NCBI GenBank assembly: GCA_017979445.1
Contig: CM030709.1
Coordinates: 6,676,001-6,740,000, forward strand
Origin: Akebia trifoliata
Taxonomy: Eukaryota; Streptophyta; Magnoliopsida; Ranunculales; Lardizabalaceae
Reading direction: 5' to 3'
DNA length: 64,000 nt
Below, in pieces: positions 1 through 9,629 of the stretch (its first letter is position 1; every line of letters starts with the position of its first letter). The notes under the pieces were generated by a model that saw only the letters and a list, made by a program, of their open reading frames with translations, was not told the DNA's origin and did not search any database. The translations under genes were made by a program, and so were the position numbers.

Positions 1-734
1 ATTTCCTTTGGCATTAGACTCAACATTGTACCAATGTGGCAGTATTGAGGGAACCATGTTGAGTGTTGTGTCGAAGGAAGTCAGTTTAGAATGATTCAAA
101 AAATATCTTAAGAAAACCTTCAATACATACGGCATCATACCATTGATCAATCTTAAATTTTAAGTCACTTTTCATTATTTTAAATAATGATAAACTGACT
201 CAAAAAGACACTCAAAATTGAATCATTGATATTTTGTTGTGTATCCCGAGGAAATCTATGGTTCTACGCACATGCCACGTTCTTTGAGTGTTTTTTTAAT
301 CAGTTTATGATGACTCTTTTTTGGCTTTTTGTTTTTCTCTTTTCTTCCCTTTATTTTTATTTTTATTATTATTATTTGTTATTTATTAATAAGGGATTTT
401 AGAAATATATATGGGAGGTGAGAACGTCCAAATAACCTCTTGAGAAATATATGAAAATGAATTTTAAATAATTGTATCTGCCCATTTCAGATAATGTAAG
501 TGGTGTTGGATTTCTTCACTCATTTTTGGACATCCTAAAGAGACAAGGTACAAGTTTCTATCGAGTAGTGCATACTTATAAAGGAATGAGATCAAGTCCA
601 AGCTAGGTTGAATCTCGGAAATAGTGTTGCCGTGTCCCTTGCACAAATGAAAGACTTCGATTATCTTCAAGAAACATTTACGCGTCTCTTAACCAAGTTG
701 ATTTGATCAATGATCATAATTCTTTATTTATTTG
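1..734. other. Intergenic sequence left of the copia element
   Basis: AT-rich DNA without a convincing gene; the short frames here have no recognisable family. A stretch near 235-280 (containing TTGTGTATCCCGAGGAAA) resembles sequence near 32890 and, more loosely, the hairpin at 28188-28319, so it is probably part of a dispersed repeat. The last five bases, ATTTG (730-734), are the left target duplication of the retrotransposon. Confidence 0.5.
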
Positions 735-1706
735 TGTTAGAAAAAATAGAACTTGAACTTAAATTGTATTGCTCTGAGGCACGTAGTAATCTACGTTGTC
801 TTATAGACAACAGACGCCCCCACTCCGATTAAACACGAAGATGCAGATGGGTTGCTGGCGAACTTGTCTTCAGGATACAACAGAGCCCAGTTCTAACACA
901 ACTGTATATTTCATCAAAATTTGCACTATTTTGAGAAAATCTGTCACTCAGAATCTCGGATACACGAATGCCTCTTTTTTGTAGAAATTTTCTTAAAATT
1001 AGTTATATTTTTAACAGAATTAATCTCCATAAATATATATCAATTTAAAAATCACACCTATTCGTAAATGATTTTTGAATCTCAATAGGTATGAAACCCA
1101 TTGGAACCACTAGGTACCTATTCGGATCAAGGAATCCGTTAAGCACCCTTAAGCCCCTTCGACACCTTTCGGTTCGGCCTTGGTGCCTATCCAAAATTGG
1201 ACGGACCTATTAAATATTTAATTTTTCTCTCTCTCTCTTTCTTTCTTTTCTTTCTTTCTTTCTTATTTTATATCTATATATATATAATATATATTATATA
1301 TATATATATATATATAAAATAAAATAAAAAGAATTTTTAAATTTCCATATAGCTTGAAGCCATTAGGAGCTCTCAAGGAGAGAGTCTTTGGAATGAAGAA
1401 AGAGTTGAGAATAGGTTCTTATATATAGGTTTAAAAATCCCTCCAAAACATTTTAAAAAGCAATGTGGGATTTATGAAAATTTGAAAAAAGGAGCCAAAA
1501 GAACTTTTACAAATTCCAATCCATGTGAAAAGTTATCAACCAATAGAAATGCTCTTTTTAAAAATTACTTACTTTTCTTTTAACAAAAAGTAAACCAACC
1601 ATAAAGTAACTTTCTAAATATCATTTTTTAAAATAAACCAAATTAATTTTATTTGAATCAATTTTAAATAAATATTAATCATCATTTATTAACATTTATT
1701 TTAACA
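735..1706 (-). repeat. 3' LTR of the copia element
   Basis: This 972-bp LTR is nearly identical to 6154-7126. Differences seen are A/C in the TATTTC(A/C)TCAAA segment, A/C in GGACGG(A/C)CC and T/A in GAATT(T/A)TTAAA, plus length changes in the CT-rich and AT microsatellites around 1225-1320. It contains two small hairpins near its left end (CGTAG-TAAT-CTACG and GTTGTC-TTATA-GACAAC). The 62-residue frame inside it is not a gene. Confidence 0.97.
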
Positions 1707-1716
1707 ATCCCCCACT
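1707..1716 (-). other. Polypurine tract of the copia element
   Basis: On the minus strand this reads AGTGGGGGAT and directly precedes the TGTTA start of the 3' LTR. This is the usual plus-strand priming position of LTR retrotransposons and fixes the element's orientation. Confidence 0.9.
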
Positions 1717-2271
1717 TGATTCAAAAAATAATTAATTAATAGAGGCAAACTGAATGTGTATCAGAATGATCATAATAAGTATAACCATAGGTACCTAACG
1801 GTTTGAACCTTTGGCTTATATATATAATTCAAAGTTTATAAGATATTTAAGTAGCTTATAGCTTTGAACTTAAATTCTATGAAATAAACCGGAATTATAT
1901 ATACACTTATTATAATCTAACTCATTAGTGACAAAGAATAGCGCTTTGCAGTCAAGCGCTTAAATCCTGATTTTCATGAGTATTTCAGAGAGATGACCAA
2001 TTCTCTGTTTAAAGTAGTTAAACCTTTGTACTCATATAGGTGAATTTGTCATGAGTGCTCTTGTAACTTCTTTGACACCCAAGCTTTAAATAGCCTACAA
2101 ATTCATTAAGAGTTTAACTCATCCTTTTCACATTACAAGATATGTGCACTAAGTAACATCATAGGGATAGCCAATATAAATATTATGTGCACTTACAAAG
2201 ACAGTAAAGTAGCTTCTTATCTCTTTGAACTTAGAAAATGGGATCTCCAAATCTACTAAGTTGAGGTTCCA

Positions 2272-5200
2272 CTACTCTGTCTTTATGGATATTGGTCTTA
2301 GGCCCATCCCCCTCGATGTTCTCAAAACTACCTCTCTAGGTAGTGCTTTTGTTAACGGATCCGCTAGCATTTCTGAAGTTGGTACGTACTCGAGCACGAT
2401 CACCCCATCTGTCAACATCTGTCGAACAATGTTATATCTAAGGCCTATATGCCTTGATTTACCCTTATATTTTCTGTTTCCTGAAATGGCTAACACAGCT
2501 TTATTATCACAATAAATAGTAATTGCATAATCTAAAATAGGAGTTAATGGAATAAATTTAATAAAACTTCGAAGCCATTCTGCTTCTTTTACCGCAGCCG
2601 ATAATGCTATGTATTCTGATTCCATACTTGAAGCAGAAATACAAGTTTGTTTCTTTGACCCCCACGATATCGCTCCTCCTGCTAAAGTATAAATCCAACC
2701 ACTTGTAGATTTTGAATCATGAGAATCAGAGTTCCATGTAGCATCTGAGAACCCTTCTACTAGTTCAGGTTTACTATTATATTGTAAACAATAATTTTGA
2801 GTACCTTTTAAATATTTCAGAACCCTTCTAATTGCTTCCCAATGTTTAGGTCCTGGGTTACTTGTAAATCTACTCAATACCCCCACTATAAAAGCTATAT
2901 CAGGTCTTGTACATTGCATTAAATACATAAGGCTACCAACTATTTTTGAATATTCTAATTGAGATTCTGCTCTACCCATATTCTTAAATAATTTCTTACT
3001 TGGATCACAAGGAGTAGGAGAAGGTGAACAGTCAAACATATTATATGTTTTCAATATTTTTTCAACATAATGTGCTTGAGATAAACTAATGGTTTTATCT
3101 TCTTTTATTATTTTTATTCCAAGAATAAAGTCTACCTCTCCAATGTCTTTCATATCAAAAGATGATTTAAGATAATTTTTAGTTTCTACAATTATATTAA
3201 TATCTGTACCAAAAATTAACATATCATCTACATACAATGACACAATCACATAACTTTGATTTATAACCTTACTATAAATACATCTATCACATTCATTTGA
3301 TTTAAAATCAAATTCTTTTATTTTCTTATCAAATTTATCATGCCACTGTTTTGGTGATTGTTTAAGACCATATAAAGATTTATTCAATTTACAAACCAAA
3401 TTACTTTTATTTGATTCTACATAACCTTCTGGTTGTTCTAGGTAAATTTCTTCATCTAAATCACCATTTAAAAATGCAGTTTTTACATCCATTTGATGTA
3501 TATGTAAGTTATGAATAGATGCTAATGCTAAAAGAACTCTGATAGAGGTTAATCGAGCAACAGGAGAAAATGTATCAAAATAGTCTATTCCTTCTTTTTG
3601 CCTAAAACCTTTGGCTACTAATCTTGCTTTAAATTTTTCTATACTACCATCTGGTTTTAGTTTCTTTTTGAAAACCCACTTATGTCCTATAGCTTTACAA
3701 CCTGGAGGTAAAGATACTAAATCCCAAGTTCTATTAGATTTAATAGATTCTATTTCATCATCCATAGCTTCTTTCCAAAACACACTATCTAAAGATGTTA
3801 CAGCTTCTTTATAAGTCTTAGGATCTGATTCTAAAACATAGGTGTAAAAATCTGGACCAAAATTATAATGTGGATCCTTTCTTGGTCTCTTACTTTTCCT
3901 AAGTTCTAGTTCTCCATTTTCTTGTCTTTTTCCTAACACTTGTTCAGAATGAGTTTCATTTTTTAAATCAGAAACATTATCTTTATGTTGAAGATTTTCA
4001 AAAAATTGTGCTTCTACAGATTCGATAATAACATTATCATCTAAGTTTAAAAATCGATAAGCTTTACTATTTTGAGCATATCCTATGAAAGCACACTTAT
4101 ATGTTCTAAAACCTAATTTTTTAATCTTATCATCTGGTTTTCTAACATAGGCTAAACAACCCCATACTCTCAAATATTTTAAATTCGGTTTTCTATTTTT
4201 CCAAAGTTCATATGGTGTTTTGTTTACTTTATAATACGGTACTCTATTTAAAATATGACATGCAGAATACAAAGCTTCACCCCATAAATTCATAGGCAAA
4301 TCAGAATTTATTAGCATAGAATTTATCATTTCTATTAATGTCCTATTTTTACGTTCCGCTACACCGTTTTGTTGAGGTGTTCTAGGGGCAGAAGTTTCAT
4401 GTATAATTCCAAAATTTTCACAATAAACAGTAAAATCGTTATCAAAATATTCCCCTCCTCTATCACTTCTTAAAATTTTTATTTTCTTTTCTACTTGATT
4501 TTCTACTTCTGCTTTATATAATTTAAAAGCTTCAAAAGCATCATTTTTATTTCTTAACAAATATATATAACAGTATCTACTAAAATCATCAATAAAAGTG
4601 ATAAAATATCTTTTACCACCTCTAGTTAGTATCCCATTTAATTCACATAAATCTGAATGGATTAATTCTAAGATAGTAGAAGTTCTCTCTACACTACGAT
4701 GTGATTTCTTTACTATTTTAGACTGTATACATATATGGCATTTATCATTATTTTCTTTATTAAACTTAGGTACTAAATTTAAATTCATCATATTTTTTAT
4801 AGCTTGAGAATTTAAATGTCCTAATCTAGCATGCCACAAATCAAAAGATTCAACAATATAAGCAAAAGAACTTTCATTTATTACATTCAACTTAATCATA
4901 TTGTTTACAACATACCCTTTACCAATAAAAATATCATCTTTGGTCAAGATCAGTTTTCCAGAATGAAGGACTAACTTAAACCCATTTTTGTCTAACATAC
5001 AAGCAGAAATTAAATTCTTCCTAATTTCTGGAGCATGTAGAACATCCTTCAACAAGAGAGTCTTTCCAGAAGTGAGTTTGAGTTCCACAGTACCGGATCC
5101 CGCAATCTTGATGGTAGAAGAATTTCCCATGTAAAGTTGTCCTTCATCTTGAACTTTGTATGATTTGAAAGCAGATCTATCAAATGACACATGCCGTGTT

Positions 5201-6126
5201 GCACCTGAGTCGATCCACCAATGTCCTTTTGTTTCAATCATGTTTACTTCGGACACAACGGCAACCACTACATCTCCTACCATGTTAGATTCGGTCTTCG
5301 GTTTTTTACCTTGACGTTTTCTACAATCTCTTGCAAAATGTCCCTTTTTCCCACACACATAGCAGTCACCTTCATTCTTTTTAAACTGACCATGACCATT
5401 TTTCCTGATAAATTTCTTGAATGGTTTTCTATTGGTAAAAGGCTTGTTGTATTTTTTCTTTTCTTGAATTACAGACTCAACTATATGAGCCTTAATTGAT
5501 TCAGAGCGATCATCCTTTTTATCTCTGATCTTATTTTCTTCTTCTATTTTTAAACCTTTGAAAATCTCATCTAGAGTTTGCAAATTTTTATTATGAGACA
5601 GGGTTTTTCTATAGTCTTTCCAACTGGGTGGTAATTTAGAGATTATTGCACCCACTTGGAAACTTTCGGGAAGTTTAATATTTTCTTCCTCCATCTCAGT
5701 AACAATAAATTGCAACTCTTGAACTTGTTCAAGAATAGGTTTATTTTCTGCTATTTTAAAATCGAAGTATTTAGAAACTAAAAAAGTTTTTGTACCCGCA
5801 TCTTCGGTTAAATACTTCTTCTCTAGTGAATCCCATAATTCTTTAGCAGTTGTGTACTTGCAAAACGAGTTGAACAATCTGTCAGTCATTGCATTGAGTA
5901 CATGATCTCGACAATCCAGATCATCATCTTGCCATTTTCGTTGAGCGTCGATTTGTTCAGAAGTTGCATCCGTTGAAATAGTTGGACATGCTGTTGTAAG
6001 CACATAAGCGACCTTAAATTGACGGAGCATAAAGAACACCTTCTGTTGCCATCGTTTGAAATTCGACCCATCAAAACGATCAAGTTTTACAAGGTCTTGA
6101 TTCATAAACTTGATGCTTTGTGCCAT
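2272..6126 (-). CDS. Copia gag-pol polyprotein, intact (1284 aa)
   Basis: A single frame with no stop or frameshift encodes all copia functions. In order these are: gag with a CCHC zinc knuckle (C255-C268, CYVCGKKGHFARDC); an aspartic protease centred on DSGAT (306-310); a GAG-pre-integrase/HHCC region (H432, H437, C463, C466); an integrase core with D492, D555 and E591 in D,D35E spacing followed by the copia GKR region; reverse transcriptase with KARLVAKGF near 833-841, catalytic D880 and YVDD (965-968); and RNase H towards the C-terminus with SDATW, SMESEYIAL, CDNKAVL and SRHIGLRYN. The start is the first ATG after the LTR. About 555 bp of 3' untranslated sequence separate the stop from the polypurine tract. 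Everything needed for reverse transcription and integration looks present, so the copy could be autonomous if transcribed. Confidence 0.97.
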   Translation of the reverse strand: MAQSIKFMNQDLVKLDRFDGSNFKRWQQKVFFMLRQFKVAYVLTTACPTISTDATSEQIDAQRKWQDDDLDCRDHVLNAMTDRLFNSFCKYTTAKELWDSLEKKYLTEDAGTKTFLVSKYFDFKIAENKPILEQVQELQFIVTEMEEENIKLPESFQVGAIISKLPPSWKDYRKTLSHNKNLQTLDEIFKGLKIEEENKIRDKKDDRSESIKAHIVESVIQEKKKYNKPFTNRKPFKKFIRKNGHGQFKKNEGDCYVCGKKGHFARDCRKRQGKKPKTESNMVGDVVVAVVSEVNMIETKGHWWIDSGATRHVSFDRSAFKSYKVQDEGQLYMGNSSTIKIAGSGTVELKLTSGKTLLLKDVLHAPEIRKNLISACMLDKNGFKLVLHSGKLILTKDDIFIGKGYVVNNMIKLNVINESSFAYIVESFDLWHARLGHLNSQAIKNMMNLNLVPKFNKENNDKCHICIQSKIVKKSHRSVERTSTILELIHSDLCELNGILTRGGKRYFITFIDDFSRYCYIYLLRNKNDAFEAFKLYKAEVENQVEKKIKILRSDRGGEYFDNDFTVYCENFGIIHETSAPRTPQQNGVAERKNRTLIEMINSMLINSDLPMNLWGEALYSACHILNRVPYYKVNKTPYELWKNRKPNLKYLRVWGCLAYVRKPDDKIKKLGFRTYKCAFIGYAQNSKAYRFLNLDDNVIIESVEAQFFENLQHKDNVSDLKNETHSEQVLGKRQENGELELRKSKRPRKDPHYNFGPDFYTYVLESDPKTYKEAVTSLDSVFWKEAMDDEIESIKSNRTWDLVSLPPGCKAIGHKWVFKKKLKPDGSIEKFKARLVAKGFRQKEGIDYFDTFSPVARLTSIRVLLALASIHNLHIHQMDVKTAFLNGDLDEEIYLEQPEGYVESNKSNLVCKLNKSLYGLKQSPKQWHDKFDKKIKEFDFKSNECDRCIYSKVINQSYVIVSLYVDDMLIFGTDINIIVETKNYLKSSFDMKDIGEVDFILGIKIIKEDKTISLSQAHYVEKILKTYNMFDCSPSPTPCDPSKKLFKNMGRAESQLEYSKIVGSLMYLMQCTRPDIAFIVGVLSRFTSNPGPKHWEAIRRVLKYLKGTQNYCLQYNSKPELVEGFSDATWNSDSHDSKSTSGWIYTLAGGAISWGSKKQTCISASSMESEYIALSAAVKEAEWLRSFIKFIPLTPILDYAITIYCDNKAVLAISGNRKYKGKSRHIGLRYNIVRQMLTDGVIVLEYVPTSEMLADPLTKALPREVVLRTSRGMGLRPISIKTE

Positions 6127-6153
6127 TAGAGCAATCTTCTGTTGTCTATAAAT
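6127..6153 (-). other. Primer-site region of copia, no tRNA-Met match
   Basis: Only 27 bp lie between the 5' LTR end and the gag start. They do not begin with TGG and do not match the 3' end of initiator tRNA-Met. Bases 6138-6150 are the exact reverse complement of 6221-6233 inside the LTR (13 of 13), and 6128-6135 is the exact reverse complement of 6187-6194 (8 of 8). The element RNA could therefore pair with itself here; a role in priming is inference. Confidence 0.6.
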
Positions 6154-7126
6154 TGTTAGAAAAAATAGAACTTGAACTTAAATTGTATTGCTCTGAGGCA
6201 CGTAGTAATCTACGTTGTCTTATAGACAACAGACGCCCCCACTCCGATTAAACACGAAGATGCAGATGGGTTGCTGGCGAACTTGTCTTCAGGATACAAC
6301 AGAGCCCAGTTCTAACACAACTGTATATTTCCTCAAAATTTGCACTATTTTGAGAAAATCTGTCACTCAGAATCTCGGATACACGAATGCCTCTTTTTTG
6401 TAGAAATTTTCTTAAAATTAGTTATATTTTTAACAGAATTAATCTCCATAAATATATATCAATTTAAAAATCACACCTATTCGTAAATGATTTTTGAATC
6501 TCAATAGGTATGAAACCCATTGGAACCACTAGGTACCTATTCGGATCAAGGAATCCGTTAAGCACCCTTAAGCCCCTTCGACACCTTTCGGTTCGGCCTT
6601 GGTGCCTATCCAAAATTGGACGGCCCTATTAAATATTTAATTTTTCTCTCTCTCTCTTTCTTTCTTTTCTTCTTTCTTTCTTATTTTATATCTATATATA
6701 TTATATATATATATATATATATAATATATATATATAAAATAAAATAAAAAGAATTATTAAATTTCCATATAGCTTGAAGCCATTAGGAGCTCTCAAGGAG
6801 AGAGTCTTTGGAATGAAGAAAGAGTTGAGAATAGGTTCTTATATATAGGTTTAAAAATCCCTCCAAAACATTTTAAAAAGCAATGTGGGATTTATGAAAA
6901 TTTGAAAAAAGGAGCCAAAAGAACTTTTACAAATTCCAATCCATGTGAAAAGTTATCAACCAATAGAAATGCTCTTTTTAAAAATTACTTACTTTTCTTT
7001 TAACAAAAAGTAAACCAACCATAAAGTAACTTTCTAAATATCATTTTTTAAAATAAACCAAATTAATTTTATTTGAATCAATTTTAAATAAATATTAATC
7101 ATCATTTATTAACATTTATTTTAACA
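6154..7126 (-). repeat. 5' LTR of the copia element
   Basis: This 973-bp copy starts 28 bp from the initiation codon of gag-pol, so the leader outside the LTR is very short. It ends TAACA and is followed by the right target duplication ATTTG at 7127-7131. A TATA-like CTATAAGA in element orientation lies at about 6218-6225, which would put transcription start near 6190. That promoter reading is inference. Confidence 0.97.
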
Positions 7127-7551
7127 ATTTGTTCACAAACTAAATCAATTTTAAGTTTGATTTTTCAACATAGTCATATTCGGATGATCAAGTCAACAGA
7201 ATTTTTGCACACTAATGAATTCTTTCTCATAGATCTTGTATATCTTTGTTAATCACCCCTTTTGTATGGGTTTGAAAATCATTGGTCGTATTATGTTTGA
7301 ACTTATCTAATCACTTTCTATGATTTCAATTGTAATAATGACAATTTTGAGACAATTTGATGAAGACTCTTCAAGCATGATGCATAAAAACATGTGTTGG
7401 TATTCGATAGTAACTTCTCTATTATACTATCACACATGTATGATTACACTATCGCACACTTATTGCTTGGAGTCCACTTAAACCACCATTTCGGCCCAAT
7501 CTGATGATCTCTTTCTCAAAACTATCTTAGAACTTACATTCAAGAAGGGCT

Positions 7552-7788
7552 GAGGGGGGGAGTCAGGATTTTCTTTTAGCGGGGGTAAACTTATATTTAA
7601 TTGAAGGAGGAGGGGCGAAAATTGGAAAGAGATGAGGGAGTGGAGGCAATAAGGTCAAATGGGGCATATCAGTAGTTCATAATGCAAGGGTATTTCAAAT
7701 TTAAGCATAAATTCAAGGATATCTAAAATGCCCAAAAAAGTTAAGTGGGGGCAATTGTCCCCAATGTCTCCTTACTAGTTCCGCCCTG
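7552..7788. mobile_element. hAT-type MITE (237 bp)
   Basis: The element is flanked by exact 8-bp direct repeats GAAGGGCT (7544-7551 and 7789-7796). Its ends are imperfect inverted repeats: it starts GAGGGGGGGAGTC and the reverse complement of its right end is CAGGGCGGAACTAG. An 8-bp duplication with such ends is typical of hAT elements. It has no coding capacity. Confidence 0.75.
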
Positions 7789-8074
7789 GAAGGGCTCATG
7801 CGTTTTCTTTCTTCATTATGGTGTTATTGAAGTGATCTTCCTTCGGGCCTAGTTGATTATTTAGTCCTTTGGAACATTGCGACACCAATTTGAAAGAGTG
7901 AGATGAAGAAAATCAAAGATTGATTTTGTAAATTTTCCCATTTTCATTTTAGAATCAATATTCTTAGGTTTATATCCTTTATTCATCTATTATGTATAAT
8001 TTCATTCAGCGGTGTGACTAAAACAATAGAAAGTCTAATACAATCTAAGTAAATTGTACAAAGGATTTTGTTAA

Positions 8075-8559
8075 GAGAAATCTTTTTCTTACTGACTTTG
8101 TAAGATTTTCAGCCTTACTAAAGGTTGTTTTGCTCAAATAGATTACCATGTCAGAAATCCAACACCATAGTCTCTAAACTTATTCGAAACACTCAAATAA
8201 AAGAATAAAATAAATTAAATTAAAAAAATCAATTTCTTTTAAGCTTGATCCGAGATTTTGACGATGGACAGTTACTGAACATTCACATAACTGCTAAACT
8301 TAAAATTAAAATCAATTTCTTTTGAACTTGATCCAAGGTTTTGACAATGGATAGTTACTGAACATTCACATAATTTCTAAACTTAAAATTGAAATCTAAC
8401 GGTGAAAAATAATTTTTTTTGTATTTTTTTTTAAGTTCATAGAATTTTGCTCTCTAAAACCTTGAAGCTCGGATCATGCTATTAGATGCCATAAGATGAG
8501 TCCGAGAAGACTTAGTGAGGGTGAAATCCTTACTAACTTAGAAAGGCTAAGAGGACTCC
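8075..8559 (-). mobile_element. hAT-type MITE family A/B/C, copy C (inverted)
   Basis: The termini match copy B at 34015-34329 in reverse orientation: the right end reads as GGAGTCCTCTTAGCC on the minus strand and the left end starts GAGAAATC. TTTGTTAA flanks it on both sides (8067-8074 and 8560-8567). Internally a segment of about 70 bp, with TGATCC, TTTTGAC and TTACTGAACATTCACATAA, occurs twice in tandem (about 8244-8307 and 8325-8388). Non-coding. Confidence 0.7.
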
Positions 8560-8714
8560 TTTGTTAACATGTGCCCCAAGGGTACACCCTAAGCTACATT
8601 AAATACACCTCGGGCAAAAGCATTTGAGGGTAGTTTTTTGTAAAAAGAATCTTTTGTAGGCATTTTGTTTTAGGAAATTCAATTCCAACCAATAGGACAC
8701 TTGTTAACAAAACC
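8558..8714. mobile_element. Small TIR element, family E (copy E2)
   Basis: The left end reads CTTTGTTAACATGTGCCCC and the reverse complement of the right end reads GGTTTTGTTAACAAGTG. The same ends occur at 53524-54611. It sits between MITE copies C and A. Its left boundary overlaps the direct repeat flanking copy C, so the exact border is uncertain. Confidence 0.5.
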
Positions 8715-8735
8715 TTACCTTAAGATATTTTAGTA

Positions 8736-9125
8736 AGAGTAAGTCTCGCCTTACTAGCTTGGTAAGATTTCAAATCTTACTAAGGGTCATTGAACTCACT
8801 TTATTGCATCCAAAAAACATGATCCAATGAACCCAATGACACAGTGACGTAGAGTAAAAATTTTGAATTTTTTCAAATAAAAGTAAACATTAAAAAGATT
8901 AATTTTCACGATTTTTTAAATTTGGGGACATGGTGGGAGTTCAATAACCTTCCATTTTCAAAACATAGGATCAACTACAAAGAAAATTATTTTTTAGATT
9001 TATTTATTTTTCATCTGAGTTTTTCCATGAAAATTGGATAGCTAGTTTGGTAATCCATTTGAGCTCAATTCAATAACTTTGGTAAGATTTGAAATCTAAC
9101 TAAGTTAGTAAGGAAAGTGTTTCTC
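8736..9125 (+). mobile_element. hAT-type MITE family A/B/C, copy A
   Basis: The left part (CGCCTTACTAGCTTGGTAAG) and right part (TAACTAAGTTAGTAAGGAAA) are long inverted repeats shared with copies B and C. The interior shares the motif CCAAAAAACATGATCC with copy B. The right flank is TTTTGTTA and the left flank TTTTAGTA, a degraded 8-bp duplication at best, so the left border is approximate. Confidence 0.65.
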
Positions 9126-9190
9126 TTTTGTTAATTCGCTGCCAAACTAGAAGAAATACTCGAAACCGACTACATTGTCCTTTATTTTTT

Positions 9191-9402
9191 AGGTTGGTCG
9201 GCTGGTCCGCTGAACCGCTTCCTCGACCGAACCTAATTCACTAGACCGAGCTAACCCTAAGATAACCCCTGTTTTGTTGACACGTGACGTCTTATCAGGT
9301 TGGTTGGCTGGTCTGATGAATCGCTTGCTCAACCGAACCTACTTCACTCGAACGGCCTAACCCTGAAAAAACCGATACTTTATAACGTGGCATCTTTTTA
9401 TT
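9191..9402. repeat. Tandem duplication upstream of ADF, with G-box
   Basis: Two diverged copies of about 106 bp (9191-9296 and 9297-9402) begin AGGTTGGT(C/T)GGCTGGTC. The first carries a G-box, CACGTG, at 9281-9286 within ACGTGACGTC. The second has the degenerate AACGTGGCATC at the matching place. They lie 230-440 bp upstream of the ADF start codon, so they could form part of its promoter; that role is inference. Confidence 0.7.
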
Positions 9403-9629
9403 GGACAGACATACTTTTTTATTTTTATTTTTTATCTGTGATTATGTATAAGCCTTGTCATGATCTGTATTGAGAGCCACCGATTAACAAGGGGACTCCA
9501 TTGATTTCATTGCTAAAGTGGTAGAATCCTTGTTGTACGAGTGTCTCTCTTTCTCTATATCTTTGTCCACTCCTGGTGGCCTAGATTCTCTCATCTCATC
9601 TTATTTTCTTCGATCAATCTCCTTAAAAA

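Larger units (their letters stand above)
735..7126 (-). mobile_element. Complete young Ty1/copia LTR retrotransposon
   Basis: The element is 6392 bp and is read on the minus strand, so its 5' LTR is the right-hand one (6154-7126) and its 3' LTR the left-hand one (735-1706). Both LTRs begin TGTTA and end TAACA. The insertion is bounded by exact 5-bp duplications ATTTG at 730-734 and 7127-7131. A polypurine tract (AGTGGGGGAT on the minus strand, 1707-1716) abuts the 3' LTR. One uninterrupted gag-pol frame fills 2272-6126. Domain order protease-integrase-RT-RNase H is diagnostic of copia. I found three base substitutions between the LTRs outside the CT and AT microsatellites, which points to a very recent insertion. 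No TGGTATCAGAGC-type primer site is present; see findings. The lineage within copia is not assigned. Confidence 0.97.

Noticed and set aside
796..984. 62-codon frame, repeated at 6215-6403
   Set aside because: It lies wholly within both LTRs of the copia element and resembles no protein; it is a by-product of LTR sequence.
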